DNA of 64,000 bases from Rhodococcus triatomae (GTDB lineage Bacteria; Actinomycetota; Actinomycetes; Mycobacteriales; Mycobacteriaceae): contig NZ_CP048814.1 of assembly GCF_014217785.1 (NCBI RefSeq), positions 3,720,001-3,784,000 on the forward strand, in the 5' to 3' direction. This document shows, one piece after another, positions 46,574 to 55,219 of the stretch (position 1 is the first letter of the stretch; each line of letters opens with the position of its first letter). Below the pieces are notes generated by a model that saw only the letters and a list, made by a program, of their open reading frames with translations, was not told the origin of the DNA and ran no database searches. A program made the translations under genes and the position numbers.

Positions 46574-48088
46574 GTGTCCACACTGAGCGATCTGCTCGCC
46601 GAGCACACCGATCTGCCCGGCGGCGCGGTCGACCACCTCCAGCGGGTCGTCGGCGAGTGGCAGTTGCTCGCGGACCTCTCCTTCGCGGACATCCTGCTGT
46701 GGGTGACCACGGCGCCGGGCGGGCAGGGGGAGGCCGGCCGGGTGATCTGCGTGGCCCAGTGCCGTCCGACGACGGCGTCCACCGCGTTCGCCGAGGACGT
46801 CGTGGGCACCGTCGCCTCGGAGTCCGAGCATCCTCAGGTACGCAAGGCGTTCGCGGAGGGCGCCGTCGTCCGCGCCGAGGGACACAGCGCGCACCCCGGC
46901 GTTCCGCCGCGGGGCGAGGCGTGGCCGGTGCGTTGGGGTGGGACGGTGATCGGGGTTCTCAGCAGGGACACCAACCTGTCGCACCAGCGCACCCAGAGCC
47001 CGCTCGAGGTGGCCTACCTCGACAGCGCCGAGGACCTGTGCCAGATGATCAGCGACGGCACGTTCCCGACGCCGCAGTCGCGGACCGTCGCGAACTCGAG
47101 CCCTCGGGCCGGCGACGGATTCATCCGTCTCGACCCGGCGGGCAAGGTGGTGTATGCGAGCCCCAACGCGCTGTCCGCCTACCATCGCATGGGTTCGAGC
47201 TCGGATCTGCTCGGTCAGGATCTGGCCGCGGTGACCCAGGCCCTCGTGACCGATCCGTTCGAGTCCAGGGACGTGGCCGCGTACATCCGGGACACGTTGG
47301 CGGACAAGCCTGGTCGTTCGATGGAGATCGAGGCACGGGGTGCCACCGTGGTCGTGCGCGCACTGGTGCTCGAGCCGGCCGGCCGCATCGTCGGTGCCGT
47401 CGTCGTCGTGCGTGACGTCACCGAGGTCAAACGCCGCGACCGGGCGTTGTTGAGCAAGGACGCCACGATCCGGGAGATCCACCATCGGGTGAAGAACAAC
47501 CTGCAGACCGTCGCGGCGCTGTTGCGGCTGCAGGCCAGGCGCACCGAGAACGAGGAGGCGCGGCAGGCGCTCACCGAGTCCGTGCGCCGGGTGACCTCGA
47601 TCGCGCTGGTGCACGACACCCTGTCGATGTCCGTGGACGAGGAAGTCAACCTGGACGAGGTCGTGGACCGCCTGGTGCCGATCCTGTCGGACGTGGCCAG
47701 CGTGAGCACGCCGATCACGGTGCGCCGCGAGGGCAATTTCGGGGTGTTCTCCGCGGAGCGGGCGACGCCGTTGGTCATGGTGCTCACCGAGCTCGTGCAG
47801 AACGCCATCGAGCACGCCTTCGAGACGGGTGTACCCGGCACGGTGACCTTGCGGGCGTCGCGATCCGCTCGCGTGCTCGACGTCGTCGTGCACGACGACG
47901 GAAAGGGGCTTCCCGAGGGCTTCGACCTGGTCGCCTCGAACCGGCTCGGCCTGCAGATCGTGCGTACGCTCGTCGCGGCGGAGTTGGACGGCACGCTCGC
48001 GCTGCACGCCGCCCCGGGCGGGGGCACCGATGCGGTACTGCGGGTGCCGCTGGGCCGCCGCGGGTCCCGCGGGCCCGAGCGCTCCTGA
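46574..48088 (+). CDS. pdtaS: cytosolic sensor histidine kinase PdtaS
   Basis: 504 residues, no membrane segment. A GAF domain (about 15-150) and a PAS domain (about 175-285) are followed by a HisKA_2 motif IREIHHRVKNNLQTVAALLR (His near 302) and a HATPase domain with LVQNAIEHAF and NRLGLQIVRTL. In M. tuberculosis PdtaS senses copper/NO (and is reported to bind nucleotides) and signals to the antitermination regulator PdtaR, which is not in this window. GTG 46574 follows the biotinyl gene by three bases. Confidence 0.93.
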   Translation: MSTLSDLLAEHTDLPGGAVDHLQRVVGEWQLLADLSFADILLWVTTAPGGQGEAGRVICVAQCRPTTASTAFAEDVVGTVASESEHPQVRKAFAEGAVVRAEGHSAHPGVPPRGEAWPVRWGGTVIGVLSRDTNLSHQRTQSPLEVAYLDSAEDLCQMISDGTFPTPQSRTVANSSPRAGDGFIRLDPAGKVVYASPNALSAYHRMGSSSDLLGQDLAAVTQALVTDPFESRDVAAYIRDTLADKPGRSMEIEARGATVVVRALVLEPAGRIVGAVVVVRDVTEVKRRDRALLSKDATIREIHHRVKNNLQTVAALLRLQARRTENEEARQALTESVRRVTSIALVHDTLSMSVDEEVNLDEVVDRLVPILSDVASVSTPITVRREGNFGVFSAERATPLVMVLTELVQNAIEHAFETGVPGTVTLRASRSARVLDVVVHDDGKGLPEGFDLVASNRLGLQIVRTLVAAELDGTLALHAAPGGGTDAVLRVPLGRRGSRGPERS

Positions 48089-48122
48089 CGCCCGGCCCTC
48101 CCCGGAGCGTTCCGGGACGCCT

Positions 48123-48171
48123 CCTGTCGTGAGACAGGCAGCGAAAAGCCCGACACCATGTGGTGCCGGGC
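48123..48171. terminator. tandem hairpins between pdtaS and whiB1
   Basis: First hairpin CCTGTC-GTGA-GACAGG (48123-48138). The second is GCCCG and CACCA pairing with TGGTG and CGGGC (48148-48171), with one A/C mismatch. They are placed to terminate both convergent genes. Confidence 0.7.
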
Positions 48172-48218
48172 GTCCTCTGTCTGTCCGTCTGTCCGAAGTT
48201 CTTTTCGTGCCGAAGTCT

Positions 48219-48473
48219 CTACGCGGAGGTGCGAGCCCGGGTCCGTGCGTTACGGCGCTTGAGTGCGCGACGCTCGTCCTCGCTCATGCCACCCCACACA
48301 CCGGCATCCTGGCCCGACTCGAGGGCCCAGGAGAGGCACTCGGCGGTGACGGGGCAGCGGTTGCACACGACCTTGGCATCGGCGATCTGCGCGAGTGCCG
48401 GGCCGCTGTTTCCCACCGGGAAGAACAGCTCGGGATCTTCGTCGCGACAGATAGCGTTGTGGCGCCAGTCCAT
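48219..48473 (-). CDS. whiB1: WhiB1 iron-sulfur/NO-sensing regulator
   Basis: 84 residues, identical in length to M. tuberculosis WhiB1, which is essential, binds SigA and senses NO. Fe-S ligands lie in NAICRDEDPELFF, VVCNRCPVTAEC, followed by DAGVWGGMSEDERR and a basic tail ALKRRNARTRART. ATG 48473 is set by AAGGAG ten bases upstream; a longer in-frame GTG at 48557 is rejected. Upstream lie a 17-codon ORF (48479-48532) and a Crp-type site (48565-48580). Confidence 0.95.
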   Translation of the reverse strand: MDWRHNAICRDEDPELFFPVGNSGPALAQIADAKVVCNRCPVTAECLSWALESGQDAGVWGGMSEDERRALKRRNARTRARTSA

Positions 48474-48478
48474 TACTT

Positions 48479-48532
48479 CTACTCCTTGCCTGGGTGCATG
48501 CGTGTGCACCGTATCGTTTTCGCTGAGTTCAT
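48479..48532 (-). CDS. 17-codon upstream ORF in the whiB1 leader
   Basis: MNSAKTIRCTRMHPGKE then TAG. The final codons AAG GAG and the stop make up the Shine-Dalgarno region of whiB1 (AAGGAGTAG), whose ATG begins five bases after the stop. The ATG of this ORF lies 40.5 bases from the centre of the Crp-like site. That is the distance expected for a transcription start in a class II Crp promoter, so it may be translated leaderless. TTCTGT (48541-48546) is a possible -10. Confidence 0.4.
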   Translation of the reverse strand: MNSAKTIRCTRMHPGKE

Positions 48533-48564
48533 CTGTGCGTACAGAATGTTTCCGCACTGTTGCT

Positions 48565-48580
48565 TGTGAATGCTTTCACG
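48565..48580. promoter_or_regulatory. Crp/Cmr-type site upstream of whiB1
   Basis: TGTGA-N6-TCACG, one base from the perfect TGTGA-N6-TCACA palindrome. Crp (cAMP receptor protein) control of whiB1 is established in M. tuberculosis. The site is about 92 bases upstream of the whiB1 ATG. The remaining 48581-48756 stretch shows only a TTGACA (minus strand, 48597-48592) and no gene. Confidence 0.65.
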
Positions 48581-48756
48581 AACTGGCGCGATGTCAATAG
48601 AAATAGCCTGTACCGTGGGGGAACTCACTCTGTTAGGTTTCCCTTCGCGCTTCGTCCTTCTTACCGCAACTCGGCCGGTAGTGCGACCGATCCGCGGTAT
48701 CGGGCTGTACCGGCCGATCGTGGTGTGGATCACGGGGCAGGCACCGCCGCGGGAGC

Positions 48757-49713
48757 TCACCGAGCAGGCGGTGCCACCACGTCGAGGGCATCGGGCACGG
48801 ACACGAACTCCACCCGGTCGCGGAGCCCGATGTAGTCGCCGTCCATCTGGAGGCCGATCGGCCGGGACGAGGTCAGGCGAATGCGGGCGGCGTCGTCGAC
48901 CCGCAGTAGCGACTTCGAGTGCGGCGAGGCTCCCGGAGCCAGAAGCTGGCGCGCCACCCGCAGGGTGGTGCCCAGTCGGGTCGAGCGCATCGCGAAGAGT
49001 CCCAGCCCGCCGTCGTAGGTCGTGCCGGGGTTGGTGTGGATCGGGCGCGCGTTCAGGTAGGTCCAGGGGCTGGTGTTGGAGACGAAGGCGAAGTGGACGC
49101 CCTCGACGGGCTCGTGTCCGGGAACCTCCGCGGTGAGCGACGGCTCCGCCCCCTTGGCGGCGAAGAACGCCCGCACCGTCGCGCGCAGGTACTGGCCCGG
49201 CGTGGCGAGCTTTCCCGCACTGCGGTGCGCCTCCACCGCCTCGCAGACCTGCGCGTCCAGGCCCAGTCCGGCATTGAACGTGAACCACCGCTCATCGCAG
49301 TGCGCGAGCCCGATGCGTCGGCTCGTGCGGTGTCCGATGAGATCGATCACCTGGTTGGTGGCTTCCACGGGGTCGGGGGAGATGCCGAGGGAGCGGGCGA
49401 AGACGTTGGCCGAACCGCCGGGAACCACCGCGATCGGCGGGATGGGGCCGACGGGCAGGTCGGTCAGACGAGTCGGGTGGGGGACGCCGAGGAGGCCGTT
49501 GACGACCTCGTTGACCGTCCCGTCGCCACCGTGCACGATGATCAGCCCCGTCGCGTCCTCGCGGGCCCGCCGGGCCAGCTCCGAGGCGTGGCCGCGATGC
49601 GTGGTGTGGGTCACGGTGAGGCGGACGCGACTGGCCAGGGCGTGGGCCAGGAGGTCGCGACCGGCCGCGGTCGTCGACGTCGCATTGGGGTTGACGATCA
49701 GCAGCGCGTGCAC
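48757..49713 (-). CDS. diacylglycerol kinase-family lipid kinase (Rv3218-like)
   Basis: 318 residues of the DAGK catalytic family. The N-terminal ALLIVNPNATSTTAAGRD and the nucleotide loop IIVHGGDGTVNEVVNGL (GGDGT) are clear, as is VVPGGSANVFARSLG. It may phosphorylate diacylglycerol or a related lipid/polyprenol at the membrane face. GTG 49713 has TAGGCT on the minus strand (49722-49727) eight bases upstream, a leaderless pattern. It is divergent from the small membrane protein at 49775. Confidence 0.88.
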   Translation of the reverse strand: MHALLIVNPNATSTTAAGRDLLAHALASRVRLTVTHTTHRGHASELARRAREDATGLIIVHGGDGTVNEVVNGLLGVPHPTRLTDLPVGPIPPIAVVPGGSANVFARSLGISPDPVEATNQVIDLIGHRTSRRIGLAHCDERWFTFNAGLGLDAQVCEAVEAHRSAGKLATPGQYLRATVRAFFAAKGAEPSLTAEVPGHEPVEGVHFAFVSNTSPWTYLNARPIHTNPGTTYDGGLGLFAMRSTRLGTTLRVARQLLAPGASPHSKSLLRVDDAARIRLTSSRPIGLQMDGDYIGLRDRVEFVSVPDALDVVAPPAR

Positions 49714-49774
49714 GGAGCATCAGCCTAGCCGGATGCCGGGCGAGTGCACCGGGCCGGTGCTCTAGGCTGGCCGG

Positions 49775-50254
49775 GTGCCGAAGCCGTCTCTGAACACCCA
49801 GGTTCCCACCACTGTCCGGACGGCAGGTGCCCTCGTCGCGCTCGAGGGTGCGGTTGCCGTCGGTGTCGCTCTCACGCTGGTGATTCGCGGTCTGCTCGGG
49901 CACGACCAGACCGTGGCGAGCGGGTACGGGACCGCGGCCTGGTTCGCGATTCTCGGCGGTGCCGTCCTCGCGGCCGGAATCGGCCTGGCGTTCGGCAAGC
50001 GCTGGGGGCGGTCCATCGCCATCGTCGCGCAATTGCTGCTGATCCCGGTTGCGTGGGCACTGCTCACCGACTCGCATCAGCCGGTGTTCGGCGGTCTTCT
50101 GGGTGTGGTCGTGCTCGGCGCGCTCGGTTGCCTGTTCGCGTCGCCGACGTCGCGGTGGATGGCCGCCGGGTACGGTGCTCCGGACGTGCTGGAGGAGCCG
50201 GGAGACGGCGAGGAACGCGGGAACGACGGTCGCGGGTCGGCTGTCGAACGCTGA
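49775..50254 (+). CDS. small integral membrane protein (Rv3217c-like)
   Basis: 159 residues with four hydrophobic segments, among them AGALVALEGAVAVGVALTLV, AAWFAILGGAVLAAGIGLAF and VFGGLLGVVVLGALGCLF. A charged C-terminal tail (EEPGDGEERGNDGRG) follows. GTG 49775 has TAGGCT at 49763-49768 six bases upstream (leaderless). Function unknown. It is convergent with the GNAT gene, eight bases apart. Confidence 0.8.
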   Translation: MPKPSLNTQVPTTVRTAGALVALEGAVAVGVALTLVIRGLLGHDQTVASGYGTAAWFAILGGAVLAAGIGLAFGKRWGRSIAIVAQLLLIPVAWALLTDSHQPVFGGLLGVVVLGALGCLFASPTSRWMAAGYGAPDVLEEPGDGEERGNDGRGSAVER

Positions 50255-50262
50255 GGCGTGGG

Positions 50263-50745
50263 TCAGGGCCCCAACGTGGACGCCAGGTCGCGGAGCGGGC
50301 CATCGGTGAGCCGGTAGGTGCGCCACTCCGTCTGGGGCTGCGCTCCCAGCGATTCGTAGAACTCGATCGACGGGGTGTTCCACTTCAGGACGGACCAGGA
50401 CAGCCGGGTGTAGTCGTGATCGACGCACTCCTGCGCGAGCGCGGCCAGTAGCGCCTTGCCGTGGCCGCCGCCGCGGGCGGACGGCAGGACGAACAGGTCC
50501 TCGAGATAGATCCCGTGGGTGCCGTCCCAGGTGGAGAAGTTGCGGAACCACACCGCGATCCCCACCACCTCGCCCGAGTCGGACTCGGCGACGTGGGCGA
50601 ACGCGGCGGCGTCGGGACCGAACAGGGCACGCTGGATCTGACCGGGCTCCACCGTGCAGTGCTCGCGTGCCTGCTGGTAGTCGGCGAGCCGGTGGATCAT
50701 GTCCGTGATCACCGCGGTGTCGTCCGGCCGTGCGCGGCGGATCAT
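50263..50745 (-). CDS. GNAT-family N-acetyltransferase
   Basis: 160 residues starting MIRRARPDDTAVITDMIHRL, with the acetyl-CoA loop LPSARGGGHGKALLAALAQ and the late motif WNTPSIEFYESLGAQPQ, as in diamine acetyltransferase-like members (LEDLFVLP). The substrate is unknown. ATG 50745 overlaps the stop of the upstream phosphatase gene (ATGA). Confidence 0.85.
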   Translation of the reverse strand: MIRRARPDDTAVITDMIHRLADYQQAREHCTVEPGQIQRALFGPDAAAFAHVAESDSGEVVGIAVWFRNFSTWDGTHGIYLEDLFVLPSARGGGHGKALLAALAQECVDHDYTRLSWSVLKWNTPSIEFYESLGAQPQTEWRTYRLTDGPLRDLASTLGP

Positions 50746-51422
50746 CGGTGGGCGCCTTCGCCCTGTTCGGCTTCGGCTTCGGCGTCGCGTGCCGGCCCGG
50801 GCGAGCGCAGGTGCTCGGTGACGTTGTGGGCGAGCACCTGGGTGGCACCGTGTTCGAAGCCCAGCGTCGAGTACGCGCCCGGTGCCATCGCGAACCGCCT
50901 GCCCTCGATGACGGGTAGTTCGATCCAGCGGGCCAGGAGGGCGCGCGAGAAGTGGCCGTGCCCCACGACGACCACGTCCCGTCGAGTCAGTTGCGAATGT
51001 GCCACGGACAGAACGAGATCTGCGCGAGCGAGGATGTGGTCCGTCTGCTCGCCTCCCGGGCACGGGTGGGTCCACACCGTCCAGTCGGGTGCCCGGGTGC
51101 GGATCTGTGGGGTGGTGAGACCTTCGTAGTCGCCGTAGTCCCATTCGGCGACGGCGTCCCAGGCGCGATCGACGGTGAGCCCGGCGAGCTCCGCGGTGTC
51201 GAGGGCCCGCATGCGTGGACTCGAGATCACCAGCGGGTCCCGCAGATCCAGGTGAGCCAGGGCCCGTCCGGCCGCGCGGGCCTGTGTACGTCCCAGGTCG
51301 GTGAGGGGAATGTCGGTGGGGCCGGTGTGCCTGCCGGTACTCGCCCACTCCGTGTCGCCGTGCCGGAGCAGCACTATCCGGTGCACGATCTCGGCTCCGC
51401 CACGCGGTTCAGGCACACCCAT
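50742..51422 (-). CDS. histidine phosphatase family acid phosphatase (Gpm2/Rv3214-like)
   Basis: 226 residues. The RHG catalytic motif is IVLLRHGDTEWASTGRHTG. The second His lies in VVVVGHGHFSRALLARW, and the acid is within AEWDYGDYEGLTT. In M. tuberculosis Rv3214, annotated as a phosphoglycerate mutase, is a broad acid phosphatase. The start is ATG 51422 with GGGGG upstream; GTG 51387 would begin right at the core. The C-terminus is an Ala/Glu tail. It is coupled to the GNAT gene. Confidence 0.87.
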   Translation of the reverse strand: MGVPEPRGGAEIVHRIVLLRHGDTEWASTGRHTGPTDIPLTDLGRTQARAAGRALAHLDLRDPLVISSPRMRALDTAELAGLTVDRAWDAVAEWDYGDYEGLTTPQIRTRAPDWTVWTHPCPGGEQTDHILARADLVLSVAHSQLTRRDVVVVGHGHFSRALLARWIELPVIEGRRFAMAPGAYSTLGFEHGATQVLAHNVTEHLRSPGPARDAEAEAEQGEGAHR

Positions 51423-51524
51423 GCCCCCATCATGTCAGTGCCCGGCCCGCGAATCCGGTCCGGCCGTGGGCGAATTTGCGGGGAAGGCTCGCCTCCGCCG
51501 CGGAAGTAGGCAAAGATCGAGGCC

Positions 51525-52322
51525 GTGACGACGGTTCTGGCAGTGGCCAATCAAAAGGGTGGGGTGGCCAAGACCACCACCGTTGCCTCGCTGGGGGCGG
51601 CACTGGCCGCGCTCGGTCAGCGAGTGCTCACGGTCGATCTGGATCCGCAGGGGTGTCTGACGTTCTCCCTCGGGCACAACCCGGACCGGCTCGAGGCATC
51701 GGTACACGAGGTACTCACGGCCGATCTGCGTCCTCAGGACGCGATCGTCGAGACCGGTGAGGGGGTGGACCTCCTACCGGCCACCATCGATCTGGCCGGT
51801 GCCGAGGCGATGCTGCTGATGCGTCCCGGCCGGGAGTTCACCCTCAAGCGGGCGCTCTCGCCACTGCTGTCGGAGTACGACACGATCATCATCGACTGCC
51901 CGCCCTCGCTCGGCGTGCTCACGCTCAACGGGCTCACCGCGGCGCAATCGGTGCTGGTTCCGCTGCAGTGCGAGACGCTGGCGCATCGTGGTGTGGGCCA
52001 GTTGTTGCGGACGGTTCGCGAGGTCCAGCAGATCACCAATCCCGATCTGGTGTTGCTCGGCGCGGTCCCCACCCTCTACGACGCCCGCACCACGCACAGC
52101 CGGGACGTACTCGCGGATGTGTCCGATCGCTACGATCTGCCGGTGCTGTGGCCGCCGATTCCCCGCACCGTGCGGTTCGCGGAGGCCTCGGCCTCCGGGG
52201 CGACGGTCCTCGCCGGGCGCAAGAACAAGGGCGCACAGGCCTACCGGGACCTCGCTGAGAACCTGGCCAAGCACTGGGCCGGTTCGGAACTGGTGACGTT
52301 CGCGCCGGCCGTGGACTCCTGA
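51525..52322 (+). CDS. ParA/Soj-type ATPase (Rv3213c-like)
   Basis: 265 residues with the deviant Walker A VANQKGGVAKTTTVASLGAA, Walker A' DLDPQGCLTFSLG and Walker B IIIDCPPSLGVLTLNG. No ParB or parS is beside it, so it is an orphan ParA-like protein, perhaps positioning another cellular cargo, rather than the chromosomal ParA. GTG 51525 has AAAGAT seven bases upstream (possible leaderless start). Confidence 0.88.
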   Translation: MTTVLAVANQKGGVAKTTTVASLGAALAALGQRVLTVDLDPQGCLTFSLGHNPDRLEASVHEVLTADLRPQDAIVETGEGVDLLPATIDLAGAEAMLLMRPGREFTLKRALSPLLSEYDTIIIDCPPSLGVLTLNGLTAAQSVLVPLQCETLAHRGVGQLLRTVREVQQITNPDLVLLGAVPTLYDARTTHSRDVLADVSDRYDLPVLWPPIPRTVRFAEASASGATVLAGRKNKGAQAYRDLAENLAKHWAGSELVTFAPAVDS

Positions 52323-52363
52323 CCCGACCCGCTCGACCTGCGACGACCCGAGGCCGGAACCGG

Positions 52364-53572
52364 TCAGCGCAGAGCGACCAGCAGGTCGCCGCGCTGCTCG
52401 ACGACCACGCCGCCGATCACCGCGGGAATCACGGGAACGTCGCCCTGCGGCCGGGTGACCGCCAGGGTGCGGTCGGCCACTCCGGTGGCAGGATCGACGA
52501 CGGCGAGGCCTGTCGGCACCGGGACCAGAAGGCGGTCGGCCATCTGTGCGGCCGGTCCCCGAGCGTCGGGAAGACTCCATCGCGGTTCGAGGTCCGTGGT
52601 GTCGAAGGCGACCAGGGTCGATCCGGTCCACCAGGTGACGGCGGAGCCGTTCGTTGCCGTCACGGCATGATCGGTGGCGGGCTCGGGTAGCGGCACCACG
52701 GCGGCCAGGCGACCTTCGCCGTCGTAGATCCCGACGCGCGGGCCCTCCCCACCTTCTCCGGGGAGGTAGACCGCCGTACGTTCGCCGGCCACCGCGACGA
52801 TGCGCGCGCCCGGGCCGTCGATCTCGGCGAGGACGGACGAGCCGAACTCCTCCGGCTCCTGCGCGTCCTCCGGTGACGGTGCGAGGACGGTGAGCCTCTC
52901 GGCGCTCTCTCCGGGGCAGCGTTCGAGGACGGACAGCCGACTGCTCCCCGCGGCCGCGTCGACGAGCGTGCACCCGGAACGAGGCTGTGTGCCCGGGTTG
53001 ACCGGGGCGCCCACCCGCCCGTACTCGAGCGTGCGCACCAGGTCCGAGCGCCATGCCTCGAGGCGTTCGTCCCCGCGTGCGAGGACGTAGGTGCCGTTGG
53101 CGGCGAGCTCGATCGACGTATCGGCGTCGCTGCTGCGCTGCGCGGCCCGGGCACCGGAGGCCCCGTCGAGCGCGGTGACCTGGGAGCATCCTCGGCCGTC
53201 GCGGTACACGGCGATCGCCCGCTGCCAGGCGCCGACCACTCCACACAGGTCGAGGTCGCGTTCGTACCGCCACAGCTCGACACCCGTGTCCGGGGCGCGG
53301 CCGACGACGGCGCCGTCCTCCGCGGACACGACTGTCCCGGCCGCGACGACGGGGCGGGCCGTCGCCGAACTGGGTGCATCCCACACCGCCTGCAGGGTAG
53401 CGGGAACCTCACGGGCGGGTTCCGGCGTCACGGCGGGCGTCTCCGCAGTGACGGACACGGTGGAACGAGCGTCGCTCCGCAACCAGACGACGCCGGTGGC
53501 GACGATGATCGCCAGCGCGAGGGCAGCCGCGATCAACAGGTCGGCGCGGGTGCGCCGCTCGGGGGCTTGCAC
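52364..53572 (-). CDS. membrane-anchored PQQ-like beta-propeller protein (Rv3212-like)
   Basis: 402 residues. One N-terminal membrane segment, DLLIAAALALAIIVATGVVW (residues 11-30), is followed by an extracytoplasmic region with repeated blade-like motifs (GTVVSAEDGAVVGRAPDTGV, ELWRYERDL, DTTDLEPRWSLPD). No catalytic residues are visible, so it is probably a binding or scaffold propeller. GTG 53572 lies 9 bases after the rhlE stop, so it is likely co-transcribed with the helicase, as with Rv3211/Rv3212. Confidence 0.8.
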   Translation of the reverse strand: MQAPERRTRADLLIAAALALAIIVATGVVWLRSDARSTVSVTAETPAVTPEPAREVPATLQAVWDAPSSATARPVVAAGTVVSAEDGAVVGRAPDTGVELWRYERDLDLCGVVGAWQRAIAVYRDGRGCSQVTALDGASGARAAQRSSDADTSIELAANGTYVLARGDERLEAWRSDLVRTLEYGRVGAPVNPGTQPRSGCTLVDAAAGSSRLSVLERCPGESAERLTVLAPSPEDAQEPEEFGSSVLAEIDGPGARIVAVAGERTAVYLPGEGGEGPRVGIYDGEGRLAAVVPLPEPATDHAVTATNGSAVTWWTGSTLVAFDTTDLEPRWSLPDARGPAAQMADRLLVPVPTGLAVVDPATGVADRTLAVTRPQGDVPVIPAVIGGVVVEQRGDLLVALR

Positions 53573-53581
53573 GGCCGGTGT

Positions 53582-55219
53582 CTACTCCGATGCAGCAGCA
53601 GCGGCGGCCTGCGCGGGCCGGCGACGACGGCGGCGACGACGCGGCGCCCCGTCCGACTCGTGACCGGAATCGGTCGAGTCCGAGGCTCGTGTGCCGGAGG
53701 AATCCGCAGCCGAGGCGTTCGCCGCCGTCGATTCCGCCGTCTTCGACTCTGCCGAGGCGTGCTCGCCGGTGACGGGCTGACCACCACGGGTGCGTCGACG
53801 CGACCGCGAGCGGGTCCGGGCCGGACGCTCGGTGCGCTCGGCCGTGTCGCGGGGCTCGGACTCGTCGCGAGGTTCCGCCGCGGGGCGAGCCTTCTTCACG
53901 GTGCCGGTGGTTCCCTCGGGAATGCCGAGTTCCTCGAACAGGTGCGGCGAACTCGAGTAGGTCTCGACGGGATCGGGCGTTCCGAGGTCGAGTGCCTTGT
54001 CGATCAGCTGCCAGCGCGACACATCGTCCCAGTCCACCAGGGTGACGGCGATACCGGTGCGTCCGGCGCGACCGGTGCGGCCGATCCGGTGCACGTAGGT
54101 CTTCTCGTCCTCGGGGCACTGGTAGTTGATCACGTGGGTGACGTCGTCGATGTCGATGCCGCGGGCGGCGACGTCGGTGGCGACCAGCACGTCGATCTTG
54201 CCGGTGCGGAAGGACTTGAGTGCCTTCTCGCGGGCGATCTGGCCGAGGTCGCCGTGAACGGCTCCGACGGCGAATCCGCGCTCGGCCAGGTCGTCGGCGA
54301 CCTTCTGCGCGGTGCGCTTGGTCCGGGTGAAGATCATGGTGGCGCCGCGGCCTTCGGCCTGCAGGACGCGGGAGACGAGTTCGACCTTGTCCATCGCGTG
54401 GGCGCGGTAGATCCGCTGAGTGGTGAGCTCGTGCACCGCGGACGAGGCGGCTTCCTCGGCGCGGATGTGGGTGGGCTGGGTGAGGAACGTCCGCGCGAGG
54501 GTGATGATCGGCCCGGGCATGGTGGCCGAGAACAGCATCGTCTGCCGCTTCTCGGGAACCATCGAGAGGATCCGCTCGATGTCCGGGAGGAAGCCGAGGT
54601 CGAGCATCTCGTCGGCCTCGTCGAGGACGAGAACCTCGATCTTTCCGAGGATCAGGTGGCCCTGCTTGGCGAGGTCGAGGAGGCGGCCGGGGGTGCCGAC
54701 CACCACGTCCGCACCGCTGCGGAGGGTCTCGATCTGCGCCTCGTAGGGGCGGCCACCGTAGATGGAGAGCACCTCGAGGCGGCCCTTCGCGCCGCTTCCC
54801 GCGAGATGCCTGGCCGCGTTCTCCAGGTCCTTCGTCACCTGGATGCACAGCTCGCGCGTCGGCACGATGACCAGTGCCCGCGGGGTGCCGTCGAGTGCGG
54901 CCGTGGTGGATGCGGTCGAGACGCGGTGCAGGAGCGGGACGCCGAATCCGAACGTCTTGCCCATGCCGGTACGGGCCTGGCCGATGAGGTCGTCGCCGGC
55001 GAGCGCAAGCGGCAGTGTGAGTTCCTGGATGGCGAAGGTGCGGTCGATACCGATGTCGGTGAGGGCACGGACGATCTCGTCGCGGACACCCAGTTCGCCG
55101 AACGTGGGCGGAACGTGGGTGTCGTCCAACTGGGCGGACAGCGTGGTTTCGGTGGCGTCGTCTTCGTGGTCGATCGTGATCTTGCTCAGGGGTCTGGCCT
55201 TCCTCGTAGCAGCACGCAC
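53582..55219 (-). CDS. rhlE: DEAD-box RNA helicase RhlE-like
   Basis: 545 residues: Q motif FAIQELTLPLALAG, Walker A ARTGMGKTFGFG (near 82), DEAD box VLVLDEADEML, SAT motif LFSATMPG, and the helicase C-domain ending HRIGRTGRAGRTG. The last 110 residues are Arg/Ser/Glu-rich and probably bind RNA. Two starts are possible. GTG 55219 gives MRAATRKARP first. CTG 55189 (LSKITIDHED) has GAGGAAGG eight bases upstream, a better ribosome site. The leader before the gene is long and structured (55220-55480). Confidence 0.92.
   Translation of the reverse strand: MRAATRKARPLSKITIDHEDDATETTLSAQLDDTHVPPTFGELGVRDEIVRALTDIGIDRTFAIQELTLPLALAGDDLIGQARTGMGKTFGFGVPLLHRVSTASTTAALDGTPRALVIVPTRELCIQVTKDLENAARHLAGSGAKGRLEVLSIYGGRPYEAQIETLRSGADVVVGTPGRLLDLAKQGHLILGKIEVLVLDEADEMLDLGFLPDIERILSMVPEKRQTMLFSATMPGPIITLARTFLTQPTHIRAEEAASSAVHELTTQRIYRAHAMDKVELVSRVLQAEGRGATMIFTRTKRTAQKVADDLAERGFAVGAVHGDLGQIAREKALKSFRTGKIDVLVATDVAARGIDIDDVTHVINYQCPEDEKTYVHRIGRTGRAGRTGIAVTLVDWDDVSRWQLIDKALDLGTPDPVETYSSSPHLFEELGIPEGTTGTVKKARPAAEPRDESEPRDTAERTERPARTRSRSRRRTRGGQPVTGEHASAESKTAESTAANASAADSSGTRASDSTDSGHESDGAPRRRRRRRRPAQAAAAAASE

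Noticed and set aside
46175-48007. 610-codon minus-strand frame across pdtaS
   Set aside because: Only its last 24 codons (bL37) are real; the remainder is antisense to a histidine kinase.
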